64,000 bases of DNA, taken from Comamonas testosteroni ATCC 11996 (GTDB lineage: Bacteria > Pseudomonadota > Gammaproteobacteria > Burkholderiales > Burkholderiaceae_C). The notes under the pieces are model-generated. The model was not told where the DNA came from, did no database searches, and saw only the letters and a list, made by a program, of their open reading frames with translations. The DNA is taken from contig NZ_AHIL01000002.1 in assembly GCF_000241525.1 (NCBI RefSeq), positions 186,001 through 250,000 on the forward strand, given 5' to 3'. Below are positions 17,630 through 25,906 of the stretch, one piece after another. The translations under genes were made by a program, and so were the position numbers. Numbering within the stretch: position 1 is the first letter of the stretch; each line of letters starts with the position of its first letter.

Positions 17630-17637
17630 TGCTGACA

Positions 17638-17670
17638 AGAAAAAAGGCCGTGCTTTGCAGCGCGGCCTTG
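17638..17670 (-). terminator. Terminator, leftward, between argP-like gene and uspA
   Basis: AAGGCCG and CGGCCTT arms surround a GC-rich loop (17645-17669). On the minus strand six T residues follow, consistent with ending the uspA transcript. The plus strand lacks a T-tract. Confidence 0.65.
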
Positions 17671-17744
17671 AGAGCTTGATGTCAAACGGAGGTACTTTGG
17701 TTTTTGTAGCTGTGGACGCTCATCCATCCTTGATTTGAAGCTGA

Positions 17745-17795
17745 TTTATGCCTGATATGTATGCATACCAAGCGTAAGCAGCTATGAAAATCAGC
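17745..17795. repeat. AT-rich intergenic repeat family, copy 3
   Basis: The segment with AAGCGTAAGCAGCTATGAAAA abuts the uspA stop codon (17791) and matches the AAGCGCTAGCAGCTATCAAAT arm near 3640. It is a partial copy. Confidence 0.4.
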
Positions 17796-18213
17796 GAATC
17801 AACAGCACGGGGATGGTGCAGCCCGCCAGCACCTGCGAGCTGACCGAGCCCATGACCAGACGGCCCAGCGCACCGTGGCCGTGCGTGCCCATGGCGATCA
17901 GGTCGAACTTGCCGTCCTGGGCAGCATGGATGATGGTGTCGGCAATGGGGCCGACCTTGGCGATGCTCTGCGCCTCGACGCCACGCCCCTTCAGGAACTC
18001 CAGCACGGGCTGCAGGATCTTGGCGGATTCTTCGTCGTAGTACTGCTCCACCACTTCCTTGCCCAGCGCAGCGCGTGCACGAGGCGGCAGCAGCGGCTGC
18101 ACGGTGATGATGGTGTACTCGTGGCCCGTGCCCAGCATCTCCTGATGCGAGGTCAGATAGGCCAGCATTTTCTGGGTATAGGCACTTCCGTCCACAGCGA
18201 GCAAGATCTTCAT
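17791..18213 (-). CDS. Universal stress protein (UspA family)
   Basis: This 140-residue single-domain protein opens MKILLAVDGSAYTQKMLAYL, the canonical Usp strand 1. It carries the ATP-binding C-terminal motif GTHGHGALGRLVMGSVSSQVL (G2xG9xGS/T pattern) at about 109-129. Such proteins bind ATP and contribute to stress survival. The ATG at 18213 has AAGGAG 8 bases upstream; an in-frame codon at 18240 is less likely. The gene follows the phosphoesterase gene on the same strand with 29 bases between, so co-transcription is likely. Confidence 0.92.
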   Translation of the reverse strand: MKILLAVDGSAYTQKMLAYLTSHQEMLGTGHEYTIITVQPLLPPRARAALGKEVVEQYYDEESAKILQPVLEFLKGRGVEAQSIAKVGPIADTIIHAAQDGKFDLIAMGTHGHGALGRLVMGSVSSQVLAGCTIPVLLIR

Positions 18214-18242
18214 ACCAATTTCTCCTTGTTGATGTCCCAAGC

Positions 18243-19121
18243 CTAAGGGCTGGGGACAGTCAGCATCTTGACTTGGCTCAAGTCAATTGTCGATGCCGGC
18301 AGAAAGTCCTCCTGCTCTCCCTTGCGGGCATAACCAAGAGGATTGGCCACCACACGGCATTGCCATTCGCTGCCGTCCTCGCGCTGGCCGCGCGCGATGT
18401 AGTCGCTGGCGCAATGCAGATGGCCGTGCAGCCAGAGCTGGGCATGGGGCAGAAAGTCGTCCATCACATTGCAGAAACCGGCCGTACCGGGCACCAGACC
18501 GTAGCGCGGATCGGCACTGCGCAGGCTGGGCGCAAAGTGGGTCACGGCCACCGTGGGTCCGTCAAAAGGCTGCTGCAGCGCGACGCGCAGCCAGTCCTGG
18601 CAAAGCAGGCTTTCCTCGCGCATGGGCGCGGCCAGAAACGGCTCGCCCTGGCGACTGCCGCCGGTCTTTTGGAGATAGAAATTGGCGGCGCGAAAGGCCT
18701 TCTCGCGCAGCTTGTGCAAGCGCGTGGCATCGCTCACGCCTTCATGCATGGCCATGGCGTCGAAGTCGCTCCACAGCGTGGTGCCGATGAAACGCACCCC
18801 GTCCATGACCACGGTTTCACGGTCGAGCCAGATCAGGCCCAGCCTGTCGCACACACGCTGCAGACGCAGCCGTGCCTCATCGAAGTCCTGCATGTCGTAT
18901 TCGTGATTGCCGGGCACGAACAGCACGGGTGTGGGCCAGGCCGCGTATTGCGGCAGCGGCGAGAAACGCTCCAGCCCGAAGTTCTCGCCGTCGACCTGGG
19001 TGCTGCTCTGGTAGGAGCCGATGTCGCCGGCCAGCACCAGCACATCGGCGCCCGCGGCTGGCTGGGCCACGAATTGGGGGTGGACTTCGAGGTGCAGGTC
19101 GGACAGCAGCTGGATCTTCAT
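18243..19121 (-). CDS. Calcineurin-like metallophosphoesterase
   Basis: This 292-residue cytoplasmic protein has the binuclear-metal motifs of calcineurin-type phosphoesterases: MKIQLLSDLHLE (D8, H10), LVLAGDIG (D about 32), FVPGNHEYD (N/H about 71-72), VTHFAPS, and WLHGHLHCASDY. The C-terminal CRVVANPLGYA element is common in a subgroup of unknown substrate (nucleotide, phosphodiester or protein phosphate). It sits between a LysR gene (13-base gap) and uspA on one strand, suggesting a three-gene transcript. Confidence 0.85.
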   Translation of the reverse strand: MKIQLLSDLHLEVHPQFVAQPAAGADVLVLAGDIGSYQSSTQVDGENFGLERFSPLPQYAAWPTPVLFVPGNHEYDMQDFDEARLRLQRVCDRLGLIWLDRETVVMDGVRFIGTTLWSDFDAMAMHEGVSDATRLHKLREKAFRAANFYLQKTGGSRQGEPFLAAPMREESLLCQDWLRVALQQPFDGPTVAVTHFAPSLRSADPRYGLVPGTAGFCNVMDDFLPHAQLWLHGHLHCASDYIARGQREDGSEWQCRVVANPLGYARKGEQEDFLPASTIDLSQVKMLTVPSP

Positions 19122-19134
19122 GTGGCTAGTTTAG

Positions 19135-20115
19135 TCAACCATGGTGAGTGACCTGGGCCGAACCGTTGGCAAAGGTGATCTCAGCCGAGCGCGTCAGCGT
19201 TTTCAGCAGCCAGTCATAGGCCTGCGGATGCGGGCCGCGCCGACGCCACAGTGCATCCACATGCACGGGCGTGACATCGAAGGGCAGATCGCGCAGCTCC
19301 AGCTGCTCGCTCATGCCGGTCACGGGCACAAAATGGCGCGGCAGGATGGTCAGCAGATCGGAGTTGATCACCACGCGCGCCGCGGTGAAGAACTGGTTGA
19401 CGGTGAGCACCACTTCGCGCGAGCGCCCCAGCGAGGCCAGGGCCTCGTCGATGAAGCCGAAGGAGCGGCCCGAGAAGCTGACCAGCATATGGCGTGCCGC
19501 GCAATAGTTGTCCAGCGTCAGCGGAACATGCGCCAGCGGATGGCCTTTGCGCATCACGCACAGGTACTCGCCCTCATACAGACGACGGCTGTCAAACGCC
19601 ACCAGACCGCCAGCCTGGGCACGCGCCGTCAGATCGGCCAGCACGGCGGGGAAATAGCCCACGGCCATATCGGCCTCGCCATCATCGAGCAAGGACCTTG
19701 GATCGCGCGTGGTCAGCGGCAGCAGGCGTATGCCCAGACCCGGAGCCTCGCGCGCCAGAATCGGGTACAGCGGCGGAATCAGCGTGGCAGCCGTGGCGTC
19801 GGCCATGGCGATCACGAATGTGGTGGCGGCCGTCTCGGGATCGAACTCATCGGGAGCCAGAGCGCCCTCCAGATGCTGCAGGGCCTCGCGTATCACCGGC
19901 CACAGGGCCTGGGCACGCGGCGTGGGCTCCACGCCCTGTCCCTGGCGCACCAGCAACTCGTCGCCCAGGACCTCGCGCAGCCGACGCATGGCATTGCTGA
20001 CCGCAGGCTGGGTGATGCTGAGCTTGTGCGCCGCGCGCGTGAGGCTGCGCTCGGACATGACCTCGTCGAAGACGCGCAGCAGATTGAGATCCAGAGAACG
20101 AAAGTTCAAAGACAT
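19135..20115 (-). CDS. LysR-family transcriptional regulator (NodD/NahR-like)
   Basis: This 326-residue protein starts MSLNFRSLDLNLLRVFDEVMSERSLTRAAHKLSITQPAVSNAMRRLREVLGDELLVR, the NodD-type LysR helix-turn-helix. An effector domain follows (TFVIAMADATAATLIPPLYPIL, then VAFDSRRLYEGEYLCVMRKGHPLA). The ATG at 20115 fits the family start. Members often sense aromatic compounds, but no target operon is evident except the divergent small membrane protein gene and the phosphoesterase downstream. Two palindromes lie directly upstream. Confidence 0.87.
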   Translation of the reverse strand: MSLNFRSLDLNLLRVFDEVMSERSLTRAAHKLSITQPAVSNAMRRLREVLGDELLVRQGQGVEPTPRAQALWPVIREALQHLEGALAPDEFDPETAATTFVIAMADATAATLIPPLYPILAREAPGLGIRLLPLTTRDPRSLLDDGEADMAVGYFPAVLADLTARAQAGGLVAFDSRRLYEGEYLCVMRKGHPLAHVPLTLDNYCAARHMLVSFSGRSFGFIDEALASLGRSREVVLTVNQFFTAARVVINSDLLTILPRHFVPVTGMSEQLELRDLPFDVTPVHVDALWRRRGPHPQAYDWLLKTLTRSAEITFANGSAQVTHHG

Positions 20116-20153
20116 GGCATCACCCAATACATCACTGCTGTGAATGCTACAGA

Positions 20154-20192
20154 TTCAAAATATAAATTTGAACACACCTAGGGTAATCCCTA
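20154..20192. promoter_or_regulatory. Candidate LysR operator and adjacent palindrome
   Basis: TTCAAA-N7-TTTGAA (20154-20172) is a 6-bp inverted repeat of LysR-box size. It is followed by TAGGG-TAAT-CCCTA (20179-20192). Both lie 38-80 bases upstream of the LysR start and 60-100 bases before the divergent membrane protein gene. Autoregulation is inferred. Confidence 0.45.
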
Positions 20193-20250
20193 TAGTTACA
20201 CCTATTCCCCGGGCAATTCGCCAAAAGCGTGGGTCAAAGGGTTAACTGCC

Positions 20251-20679
20251 ATGAGCAACTTTATTTACAACTCCTACTGTGTCGAGCACCCTGGTGTGGT
20301 GCGTATCTATCAAGCCAGCGATGAACGCATGGCCGCCATTGCCGCCGAGCACGAGGCGCAATCCCAGTCCAGGTCGTACTGGATGGTGCTGGCCGTAGTG
20401 CTGGCAGCCCTGGCCGCCGGCGTCTTCCAGGCTACCGAGACCTGGAGCGACGGTCATATGATGGCTGCCTGGATGGTCCTGTGGGCCATGGCTTTCGCCA
20501 GCATCGCCCTGTTCTCCCAGCCCGCCCGCCGCGCCATCAATCTGGTGCGCACCGGCTACCGCGCCTGGGTCAAGAGCCGCCAGCAAGCTGCTGCCGATGA
20601 ACGCGTCTGGAACGCTGCGCTGCAAGATGCCCGCCTGATGGCCGACCTGGCCCGCGCGATGGATCGCCAGAGCCGCTGA
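20251..20679 (+). CDS. Small two-TM membrane protein of unknown function
   Basis: This 142-residue protein has about 42 soluble N-terminal residues (MSNFIYNSYCVEHPGVVRIY), two hydrophobic segments at about 43-61 (YWMVLAVVLAALAAGVF) and 70-88 (MMAAWMVLWAMAFASIALF), and a charged C-terminal helix (AWVKSRQQAAADERVWNAALQDARLMADLARAMDRQSR). No enzyme motif or named family is recognised. Coding is supported by the ATG at the predicted position, the hydrophobic pattern and a strong terminator just after the stop codon. It is divergent from the LysR gene. Confidence 0.72.
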   Translation: MSNFIYNSYCVEHPGVVRIYQASDERMAAIAAEHEAQSQSRSYWMVLAVVLAALAAGVFQATETWSDGHMMAAWMVLWAMAFASIALFSQPARRAINLVRTGYRAWVKSRQQAAADERVWNAALQDARLMADLARAMDRQSR

Positions 20680-20698
20680 GCGCCCGGACCGCTTCCCG

Positions 20699-20733
20699 AA
20701 AAAGCCGCTGCCCACAAGGCCAGCGGCTTTTTG
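20699..20733. terminator. Bidirectional terminator after membrane protein gene
   Basis: AAAGCCGCTG (20701-20710) pairs with CAGCGGCTTT (20721-20730), with an A-tract before and a T-tract after. It lies 20 bases after the stop codon at 20679. Confidence 0.88.
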
Positions 20734-20777
20734 CATGGGGGAATAGAGTCACACAAGCCTCTATCCCAGATTCAGAA

Positions 20778-20800
20778 AGCGCTTATAGCTACAAAAATAA
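20778..20800. repeat. AT-rich intergenic repeat family, fragment
   Basis: AGCGCTTATAGCTACAAAA matches the conserved arm of the blocks at 3560-3649 and 49590-49630. It is short and of low confidence. Confidence 0.3.
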
Positions 20801-20807
20801 AAGCAAA

Positions 20808-20847
20808 TAAAAAGCCCTGATGAAAAAAATCAGCAGGGCTTTTTTAA
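20808..20847. terminator. Second bidirectional terminator
   Basis: AAAAGCCCTGATG and ATCAGCAGGGCTTTTTT form a stem around an A-rich loop (20809-20846). It is positioned to end the leftward pckG transcript after the repeat at 20868-20973. Confidence 0.8.
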
Positions 20848-20867
20848 TGTGCACAGTCTCGGTCAGG

Positions 20868-20973
20868 GACACCGCGCAAGGGCCACCCCGCCGCGCTGGT
20901 GTCGTCCCCCTCCCATAGCGCGTAGAGAGAGGGGCGCCCGGCTAGGGGGAAGCCGCGCAGCGGCTCAGGGGGG
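20868..20973 (-). repeat. GC-rich stop-anchored repeat, copy 3
   Basis: On the minus strand, a few bases after the pckG stop codon, it reads CCCCCTGAGCCGCTGCGCGG, then internal GC stems, then GGCCCTTGCGCGGTGTC. It has the same orientation relative to the upstream gene as the other copies. Confidence 0.75.
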
Positions 20974-20977
20974 AGAA

Positions 20978-22834
20978 TCAAGCGCTCAAGCGCTTTTCCA
21001 GCTCAGCCTTGGTATCCAGCATGGCCTTGGGCAGGTTGTAGGCCAGCTTGTCGAAATGCTCGCCGTGCAGCTTCATTTCCTCGGCCCAGGCAGCCTTGTC
21101 GATATTGGTCACGCTGTCGAACTGGGCAGCGTTGAAGTCCAGGCCGTTCCAGTTGATTTCAGCGTACTGGGGCGCAATGCCAAAGGCGGTTTCCTGACCT
21201 TGAGCCTGGCCTTCCAGACGGTCGATCATCCACTTCAGCACGCGCATGTTTTCGCCGTAGCCGGGCCAGACGAACTTGCCTTCGGCGTTCTTGCGGAACC
21301 AGTTGGTGGTGAAGATCTTGGGCAGGGTTGCGCCCTGGCCTTCGATCTTGGCGCCCAGGTCCAGCCAGTGCTGGAAATAGTCGCTCATGTTGTAGCCGGC
21401 AAAGGGCAGCATGGCGAAGGGGTCGCGGCGAACCACGCCTTGCGCGCCAAAGGCGGCGGCGGTGGTCTCGGAGCCCATGGTCGCAGCCATGTACACGCCT
21501 TCGGTCCAGTCGCGTGCTTCGGTCACCAGAGGCACGGTGGTGGAGCGGCGGCCGCCGAAGATGATGGCATCGATCTTCACGCCAGCGGGGTCGTCCCAGG
21601 CTTCGTCCAGCGCGGGGTTGTTGGTGGCAGCCACGGTGAAGCGGGCATTGGGGTGAGCGGCCTTGGCACCGGTTTCCTTGGCGATCTGGGGCGTCCAGTC
21701 CTTGCCTTGCCAGTCGATCAGGTGATCAGGCAGCTTGCCCTCATCCTTTTCCATGCCTTCCCACCACACGTCGCCGTCATCGGTCAGGGCCACATTGGTG
21801 AAGATCACGTTCTTGTCCAGGCTCAACATGCAGTTCGGGTTCGTGAGCATATTGGTGCCGGGAGCCACGCCGAAGTAACCGGCTTCGGGGTTGATGGCGC
21901 GCAGCGAGCCGTCGGCCTGGGGCTTGATCCAGGCGATGTCGTCACCGATGGTCGTGACCTTCCAGCCGTCGAAGGCCTTGGGCGGCACCAGCATGGAGAA
22001 ATTGGTCTTGCCGCAGGCCGAGGGGAAGGCCGCAGCCACGTGGTACTTCTTGCCTTCGGGGTTGGTGACGCCCAGGATCAGCATGTGTTCGGCCAGCCAG
22101 CCCTGGTCGCGGCCCATGGTGGAGGCGATACGCAGCGCAAAGCACTTCTTGCCCAGCAGCGCGTTGCCGCCGTAGCCCGAGCCGTAAGACCAGATTTCGC
22201 GGGTTTCGGGATAGTGAACGATGTACTTGGTCTTGCTGCAAGGCCAGGTGGTTTCGTCCTTCTGACCTGCGGCCAGAGGTGCGCCGATGGTGTGCACGCA
22301 GGGCACGAACTCGCCGCTGGTGCCGATCACGTCATACACGGCCTTGCCCATGCGGGTCATGATCTTCATGTTGACGGCCACATAGGGACTATCGGACAGC
22401 TCGATGCCCACGTGGGCAATGGGCGAACCCAGCGGGCCCATGGAGAAGGGCACCACGTACATGGTGCGGCCAGCCATGCAGCCGTCAAACAGCGGGTTCA
22501 GCGTGGCACGCATTTCCGCAGGTTCCATCCAGTTGTTGGTGGGGCCTGCGTCTTCCTTCTTGGCGGAGCAGATATATGTGCGGTCTTCCACGCGGGCCAC
22601 GTCCGAAGGATCGGTCCAGGCCAGGAATGAGCCGGGGCGCTTGGCCAGGGGCTTGAAGGTGCCGGCGTCCACCAGCTGCTGGCACAGCGCGTCATATTCG
22701 GCTTGCGAGCCGTCGCACCAGTGGATCTGGGCGGGCTTGCACAGTGCGGCCATTTCGGCAACCCAGGCAATGAGCTTGGGATTCTTGACGTAGTCGGGAG
22801 CCTGGATGTTCAGGCTTTGCACAGCGGCGTTCAT
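20978..22834 (-). CDS. pckG: Phosphoenolpyruvate carboxykinase (GTP)
   Basis: This 618-residue enzyme converts oxaloacetate and GTP to PEP, the entry to gluconeogenesis during growth on organic acids. The kinase P-loop with the active-site cysteine, [13 protein letters not shown], is at about 272-284, and [19 protein letters not shown] and [12 protein letters not shown] are present. The length (about 600-620) and the ACGKTN motif distinguish the GTP class from the ATP-dependent enzyme. The ATG at 22834 fits the family. The 334-base upstream region contains two inverted repeats, suggesting leader-level or repressor control. This suits an organism living on acids rather than sugars. Confidence 0.95.
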   Translation of the reverse strand: MNAAVQSLNIQAPDYVKNPKLIAWVAEMAALCKPAQIHWCDGSQAEYDALCQQLVDAGTFKPLAKRPGSFLAWTDPSDVARVEDRTYICSAKKEDAGPTNNWMEPAEMRATLNPLFDGCMAGRTMYVVPFSMGPLGSPIAHVGIELSDSPYVAVNMKIMTRMGKAVYDVIGTSGEFVPCVHTIGAPLAAGQKDETTWPCSKTKYIVHYPETREIWSYGSGYGGNALLGKKCFALRIASTMGRDQGWLAEHMLILGVTNPEGKKYHVAAAFPSACGKTNFSMLVPPKAFDGWKVTTIGDDIAWIKPQADGSLRAINPEAGYFGVAPGTNMLTNPNCMLSLDKNVIFTNVALTDDGDVWWEGMEKDEGKLPDHLIDWQGKDWTPQIAKETGAKAAHPNARFTVAATNNPALDEAWDDPAGVKIDAIIFGGRRSTTVPLVTEARDWTEGVYMAATMGSETTAAAFGAQGVVRRDPFAMLPFAGYNMSDYFQHWLDLGAKIEGQGATLPKIFTTNWFRKNAEGKFVWPGYGENMRVLKWMIDRLEGQAQGQETAFGIAPQYAEINWNGLDFNAAQFDSVTNIDKAAWAEEMKLHGEHFDKLAYNLPKAMLDTKAELEKRLSA

Positions 22835-22862
22835 GGGGGAAGTCCTTCAATTAAAAAACCAA

Positions 22863-22913
22863 TTTTTCAAAGAAGCATCCTCTGCAGTCCCTACCGGCTG
22901 CGTCTTTGAAAAA
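22863..22913 (-). other. Stem-loop in the pckG 5' leader
   Basis: On the minus strand TTTTTCAAAGA, a 29-base GC-rich spacer, then TCTTTGAAAAA would form an 11-bp stem whose foot lies about 28 bases before the pckG start codon. There is no following T-tract, so transcription termination is not implied. Confidence 0.55.
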
Positions 22914-22980
22914 AGGCTTTTGAAGGTGTCTCGCTTGCTTTCCCTAGCGCTTGTTGGCGCCTGAAATCCGTCTGAAATAG

Positions 22981-23000
22981 TCAAAACAACCTTGTTTTGA
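22981..23000. promoter_or_regulatory. Perfect inverted repeat upstream of pckG
   Basis: TCAAAACA and TGTTTTGA are separated by ACCT. The repeat lies 147-166 bases upstream of the pckG start. Its size and symmetry suit a repressor or activator site; the regulator is unknown. Confidence 0.4.
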
Positions 23001-23122
23001 ATAGCAGCGGGAGATCGATTTTAGGTAGGAGCCTTGAATTTGTCAGCAAATCACTGGCAATATCTATGCATTCTGCGCATCAAAGTATGCACTTAACCTT
23101 CATTCATAACCTGTACAGACGT

Positions 23123-23147
23123 AAAAAAACCCCGCGTCGCGGGGTTG
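23123..23147 (-). terminator. Terminator after the 45-residue protein gene
   Basis: AACCCC and GGGGTT arms enclose GCGTCGC. On the minus strand seven T residues follow (23123-23129). It is placed 22 bases after the stop codon at 23169. Confidence 0.85.
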
Positions 23148-23168
23148 GGCTCGAGAAGGTTGGAATGC

Positions 23169-23306
23169 CTAGGCCATGTTCACGGCGATAAAGGCCAGCA
23201 GGAACATCATCACGGCGCCAGCGGCGGGAATGATGATGGGGATATAGGGCACAACGGCTTCGGCCGCATCCTGTGCCTCGTGGTTCACTGCGGAATCATC
23301 TGACAT
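23169..23306 (-). CDS. 45-residue single-TM protein, unknown
   Basis: The product MSDDSAVNHEAQDAAEAVVP... has an acidic N-terminus and one membrane segment (about 20-44, YIPIIIPAAGAVMMFLLAFIAVNMA). Support for a real gene: an AGGAGGAG ribosome site about 10 bases before the ATG at 23306, a terminator 22 bases past the stop codon, and a composition unlike a shadow frame. It is divergent from the slipin gene. No family is recognised. A role as a partner or modifier of the slipin membrane complex is speculative. Confidence 0.65.
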   Translation of the reverse strand: MSDDSAVNHEAQDAAEAVVPYIPIIIPAAGAVMMFLLAFIAVNMA

Positions 23307-23610
23307 GTGATCAATGCTCCTCCTGAAAGCAGGCGGTGAAACAAGCAAGCTCTGCAGCCATTCTAGGCATAGCCCTGGCGACATGGCTCAGGGAAAGCCA
23401 TAGCCGCTCTTGGCGCTCAGACCCGCATCTCATGCGCCGCCAATGGAGAGCAGCACTTCTTCGATGTCGACCATGCGCAGACAAGTTCGCACTCGGAGTG
23501 CAACAGCATATGCTGGGCTTGCGGACGACCCGGCGCCGATTGCGAAATCGATGTGCACTGTTCCGCGTCAGATCGCAGCGCCGAAGTCCCTCGCTGAAAG
23601 GATGGCTTCC
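23307..23610. other. Divergent intergenic region, 304 bases
   Basis: No convincing gene is present. An open frame continuous with the slipin reads through it, but the slipin start at 23611 is better supported. A near-perfect palindrome GCACTCGGAGTGC lies at 23489-23501 and could be an operator for either divergent gene. No other structure was seen. Confidence 0.4.
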
Positions 23611-24381
23611 ATGGTTAGCGCTTCTTTCTTGTTCTGGCTGATCCTGCTGATGCTGGTGATTGGCCTGGGGACGGCGTCGATCCGGATTTTTCGCGAATAT
23701 GAGCGCGGCGTGGTATTCACGCTGGGTCGCTTCTGGAAGGTCAAGGGGCCGGGACTGATCTTCATCATTCCCGCCATTCAGCAGGTGGTACGGGTGGATC
23801 TGCGCACCGTGGTCCTGGAGGTCCCGGCGCAGGATGTGATCTCGCGCGACAACGTCTCGGTCAAGGTCAATGCCGTGATCTATCTGCGCGTGGTGGATGC
23901 GGAAAAGGCGGTGATCCAGGTGGTCAATTATCTGGAGGCCACCAGTCAGCTCGCGCAAACCATGCTGCGCTCCGTACTGGGTAAGCATCAGCTCGACGAA
24001 ATGCTGGCAGAGCGCGAATCGCTGAACCTGGACATCCAGCAGGCGCTGGATGCGCAAACCGACACCTGGGGCATCAAGGTCTCGAACGTGGAGATCAAGC
24101 AGGTCGATCTGACCGAGTCCATGATCCGGGCGATCGCGCGCCAGGCCGAGGCCGAGCGCGAACGCCGCGCCAAGGTGATTCACGCCGAAGGCGAGTTGCA
24201 GGCTTCGGAAAAACTGTCTCAGGCAGCAAAAGTTCTGGCGCAGGAGCCTCAGGCCATCTTGCTGCGCTACCTGGAGACGCTGACCGTGATCGGCGCGGAC
24301 AGGAACACCACCGTGGTGTTCCCCTTGCCCATGGACCTGGTGACCCCGCTGATCAAGAAGATCACGCCCCTGCAGGCCTGA
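23611..24381 (+). CDS. Slipin (stomatin/SPFH-domain membrane protein)
   Basis: This 256-residue protein has an N-terminal membrane anchor ([22 protein letters not shown]), then the SPFH domain: [68 protein letters not shown], and a C-terminal coiled-coil ([26 protein letters not shown]). Slipins form oligomeric membrane scaffolds that organise lipids and proteases. I chose the ATG at 23611 because GAAAGGA lies 8 bases before it and the anchor begins there; a second ATG at 23602 is in frame. The usual NfeD-type protease partner is not adjacent. Confidence 0.9.
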   Translation: MVSASFLFWLILLMLVIGLGTASIRIFREYERGVVFTLGRFWKVKGPGLIFIIPAIQQVVRVDLRTVVLEVPAQDVISRDNVSVKVNAVIYLRVVDAEKAVIQVVNYLEATSQLAQTMLRSVLGKHQLDEMLAERESLNLDIQQALDAQTDTWGIKVSNVEIKQVDLTESMIRAIARQAEAERERRAKVIHAEGELQASEKLSQAAKVLAQEPQAILLRYLETLTVIGADRNTTVVFPLPMDLVTPLIKKITPLQA

Positions 24382-24402
24382 GCAAGGCCTGTGGCTCAAG
24401 CC

Positions 24403-25602
24403 TCACACCAGGGCCGCCTCCATGCCTGCGCGGCGCAGTTGCTCCAGCACCTCGCTCACATGGGTGTGGCCGCGTGTCTGCAGCACGAACTCGATCTCCA
24501 CATTCTGCGCAGCCAGCATGGTGAAGGCGCGCTGGTGATGGACTTCCTCGATATTCGCGCCAGCTCCGGCTACCGTCGCCGTGATCTGGGCCAGCACGCC
24601 TGGCACGTCGCGCGCGCTGACACGCACACGCGCCAGACGACCGGAGCGCACCATGCCGCGCTCGATGATGGCAGCCAGCAGCATGGGGTCGATATTGCCG
24701 CCCGACAGCACCAGACCTATTTTGCGGCCCTTGAAGCGAGCGGGATAGCGCAGCAAGGCCGCCAGGCCCGCCGCCCCCGCACCTTCGACCAAGGTCTTCT
24801 CGATCTCCAGCAGCATGAGCACGGCCTGCTCGATATCTCCTTCGTCCACCAGCAGCAAGTCGTCCACGCAGCGCTGCACCACCTCCTGGGTGATGACGCC
24901 GGGCTGGGTCACCGCAATGCCTTCGGCAATCGTCGATGTACCCATGGGCAGATCGGTGTGGCGCAGTGCGTTGACCATGGAGGGAAAGCGCTGAGTCTGC
25001 ACACCCACGATTTCGATCTCGGGCTTGATGGCCTTGGCCGCCGTGGCAATGCCCGCAATCAGACCACCGCCGCCAATGGCAATGACCAGCGCATCCAGAT
25101 CGGGCTGTGCCTGCAGGATTTCCAGCGCCAGCGTGCCCTGGCCGGCGGCGATCGCCTCGTCGTCATAGGGATGGACAAAGGTCAGTTGCTGCTCCTGCGC
25201 CAGCTGATAGGCATGGGCTCGCGCCTCGGCCAAGGTGTCGCCATGCAGCACCACCTCGGCACCGAAGCCGCGCGTGCGCTCCACCTTCACGCCGGGCGTG
25301 AAGCGCGGCATGACGATGACGGCACGCAGACCCAGGCGTTGCGCGTGATAGGCCACGCCCTGGGCATGGTTGCCCGCACTCATGGCGACCACGCCGCGTG
25401 CGCGCTCGGCATCGCTGAGCATGAGCAGCTTGTTGAGCGCGCCACGCTCCTTGAAGGATGCAGTGAACTGCAGGTTCTCGAACTTGAGATAGACCTGCGC
25501 CCCCGTGATCTGCGAGAGCGTGCGTGATTCCACAAAAGGGGTTTGAAGGACGGCGCCATTCAGGCGCGCAGCGGCGGCTTGGATATCTGCAAAGGTCAGC
25601 AT
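24403..25602 (-). CDS. Threonine ammonia-lyase (threonine dehydratase) with ACT domain
   Basis: This 399-residue PLP enzyme deaminates threonine (and serine) to 2-oxobutyrate. The PLP lysine is in TASFKERGALNKL (about Lys 49), the phosphate-binding loop is AIGGGGLIAGIA, and SGGNIDP is the third PLP contact. A single C-terminal ACT-like domain (about 322-399, ISARDVPGVLAQITATVAGAGANIEEV) makes it the TdcB/short IlvA type of about 400 residues rather than the 510-residue biosynthetic enzyme. The ATG at 25602 (MLTFADIQAAAARLNG) fits the family. The gene is divergent from boxC; no regulatory link is implied. Confidence 0.9.
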   Translation of the reverse strand: MLTFADIQAAAARLNGAVLQTPFVESRTLSQITGAQVYLKFENLQFTASFKERGALNKLLMLSDAERARGVVAMSAGNHAQGVAYHAQRLGLRAVIVMPRFTPGVKVERTRGFGAEVVLHGDTLAEARAHAYQLAQEQQLTFVHPYDDEAIAAGQGTLALEILQAQPDLDALVIAIGGGGLIAGIATAAKAIKPEIEIVGVQTQRFPSMVNALRHTDLPMGTSTIAEGIAVTQPGVITQEVVQRCVDDLLLVDEGDIEQAVLMLLEIEKTLVEGAGAAGLAALLRYPARFKGRKIGLVLSGGNIDPMLLAAIIERGMVRSGRLARVRVSARDVPGVLAQITATVAGAGANIEEVHHQRAFTMLAAQNVEIEFVLQTRGHTHVSEVLEQLRRAGMEAALV

Positions 25603-25800
25603 GGTGGATCCATTTTGCAAGCAGCTCATCACCCCGCGCCAGTGCTGGGTTTGCGAATCGAGGGCATCCGGATCACTTGCTCAGTAATTGCTAGCTACTC
25701 GTCCTTTCCTAGCAAGGAAATAGCCGTCAAAACACTTCTAATCCGGCGCCGTTCTGCAAACTGTGAGCATCTAAGGATTTCCCTTGGTTTCAGCAAAACA

Positions 25801-25857
25801 TGCAACATAGTGCCTAAATCGACGTGCTTTTTTTCGATGAATCTGCATAATTGTGCC
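25801..25857 (+). promoter_or_regulatory. Two TGCA-N6-TGCC sites in the box operon promoter region
   Basis: TGCA-ACATAG-TGCC (25801-25814) and TGCA-TAATTG-TGCC (25844-25857) are spaced 43 bases apart, about four helical turns, and lie 50-106 bases upstream of boxC. The second overlaps a TGCATAAT sequence that could be an extended -10 element. BzdR/BoxR regulators are known to recognise spaced TGCA half-sites, so these are candidate BoxR operators. No boxR gene is visible here. Confidence 0.45.
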
Positions 25858-25906
25858 AACACCGAGTCAGTAACTGCACTATCTTTCATCTCAGCAGGAG
25901 CCGAGC

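Larger units (their letters stand above)
22835..23168. promoter_or_regulatory. pckG leader and promoter region (334 bases, no gene)
   Basis: The stretch holds no credible gene. It contains an 11-bp perfect inverted repeat near the pckG start (TTTTTCAAAGA at 22863-22873, TCTTTGAAAAA at 22903-22913), a second perfect repeat TCAAAACA-ACCT-TGTTTTGA at 22981-23000, and a terminator at 23123-23147 that belongs to the small-protein gene upstream. Promoter hexamers could not be assigned with confidence. Confidence 0.5.

Noticed and set aside
20849-22630. Plus-strand open frame of nearly 600 codons
   Set aside because: It is antisense to pckG and begins inside the GC-rich repeat; no recognisable domain.
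23410-23610. 67-codon upstream extension of the slipin
   Set aside because: The extension has no hydrophobic or family-like sequence, whereas the ATG at 23611 has a ribosome site and begins the membrane anchor.
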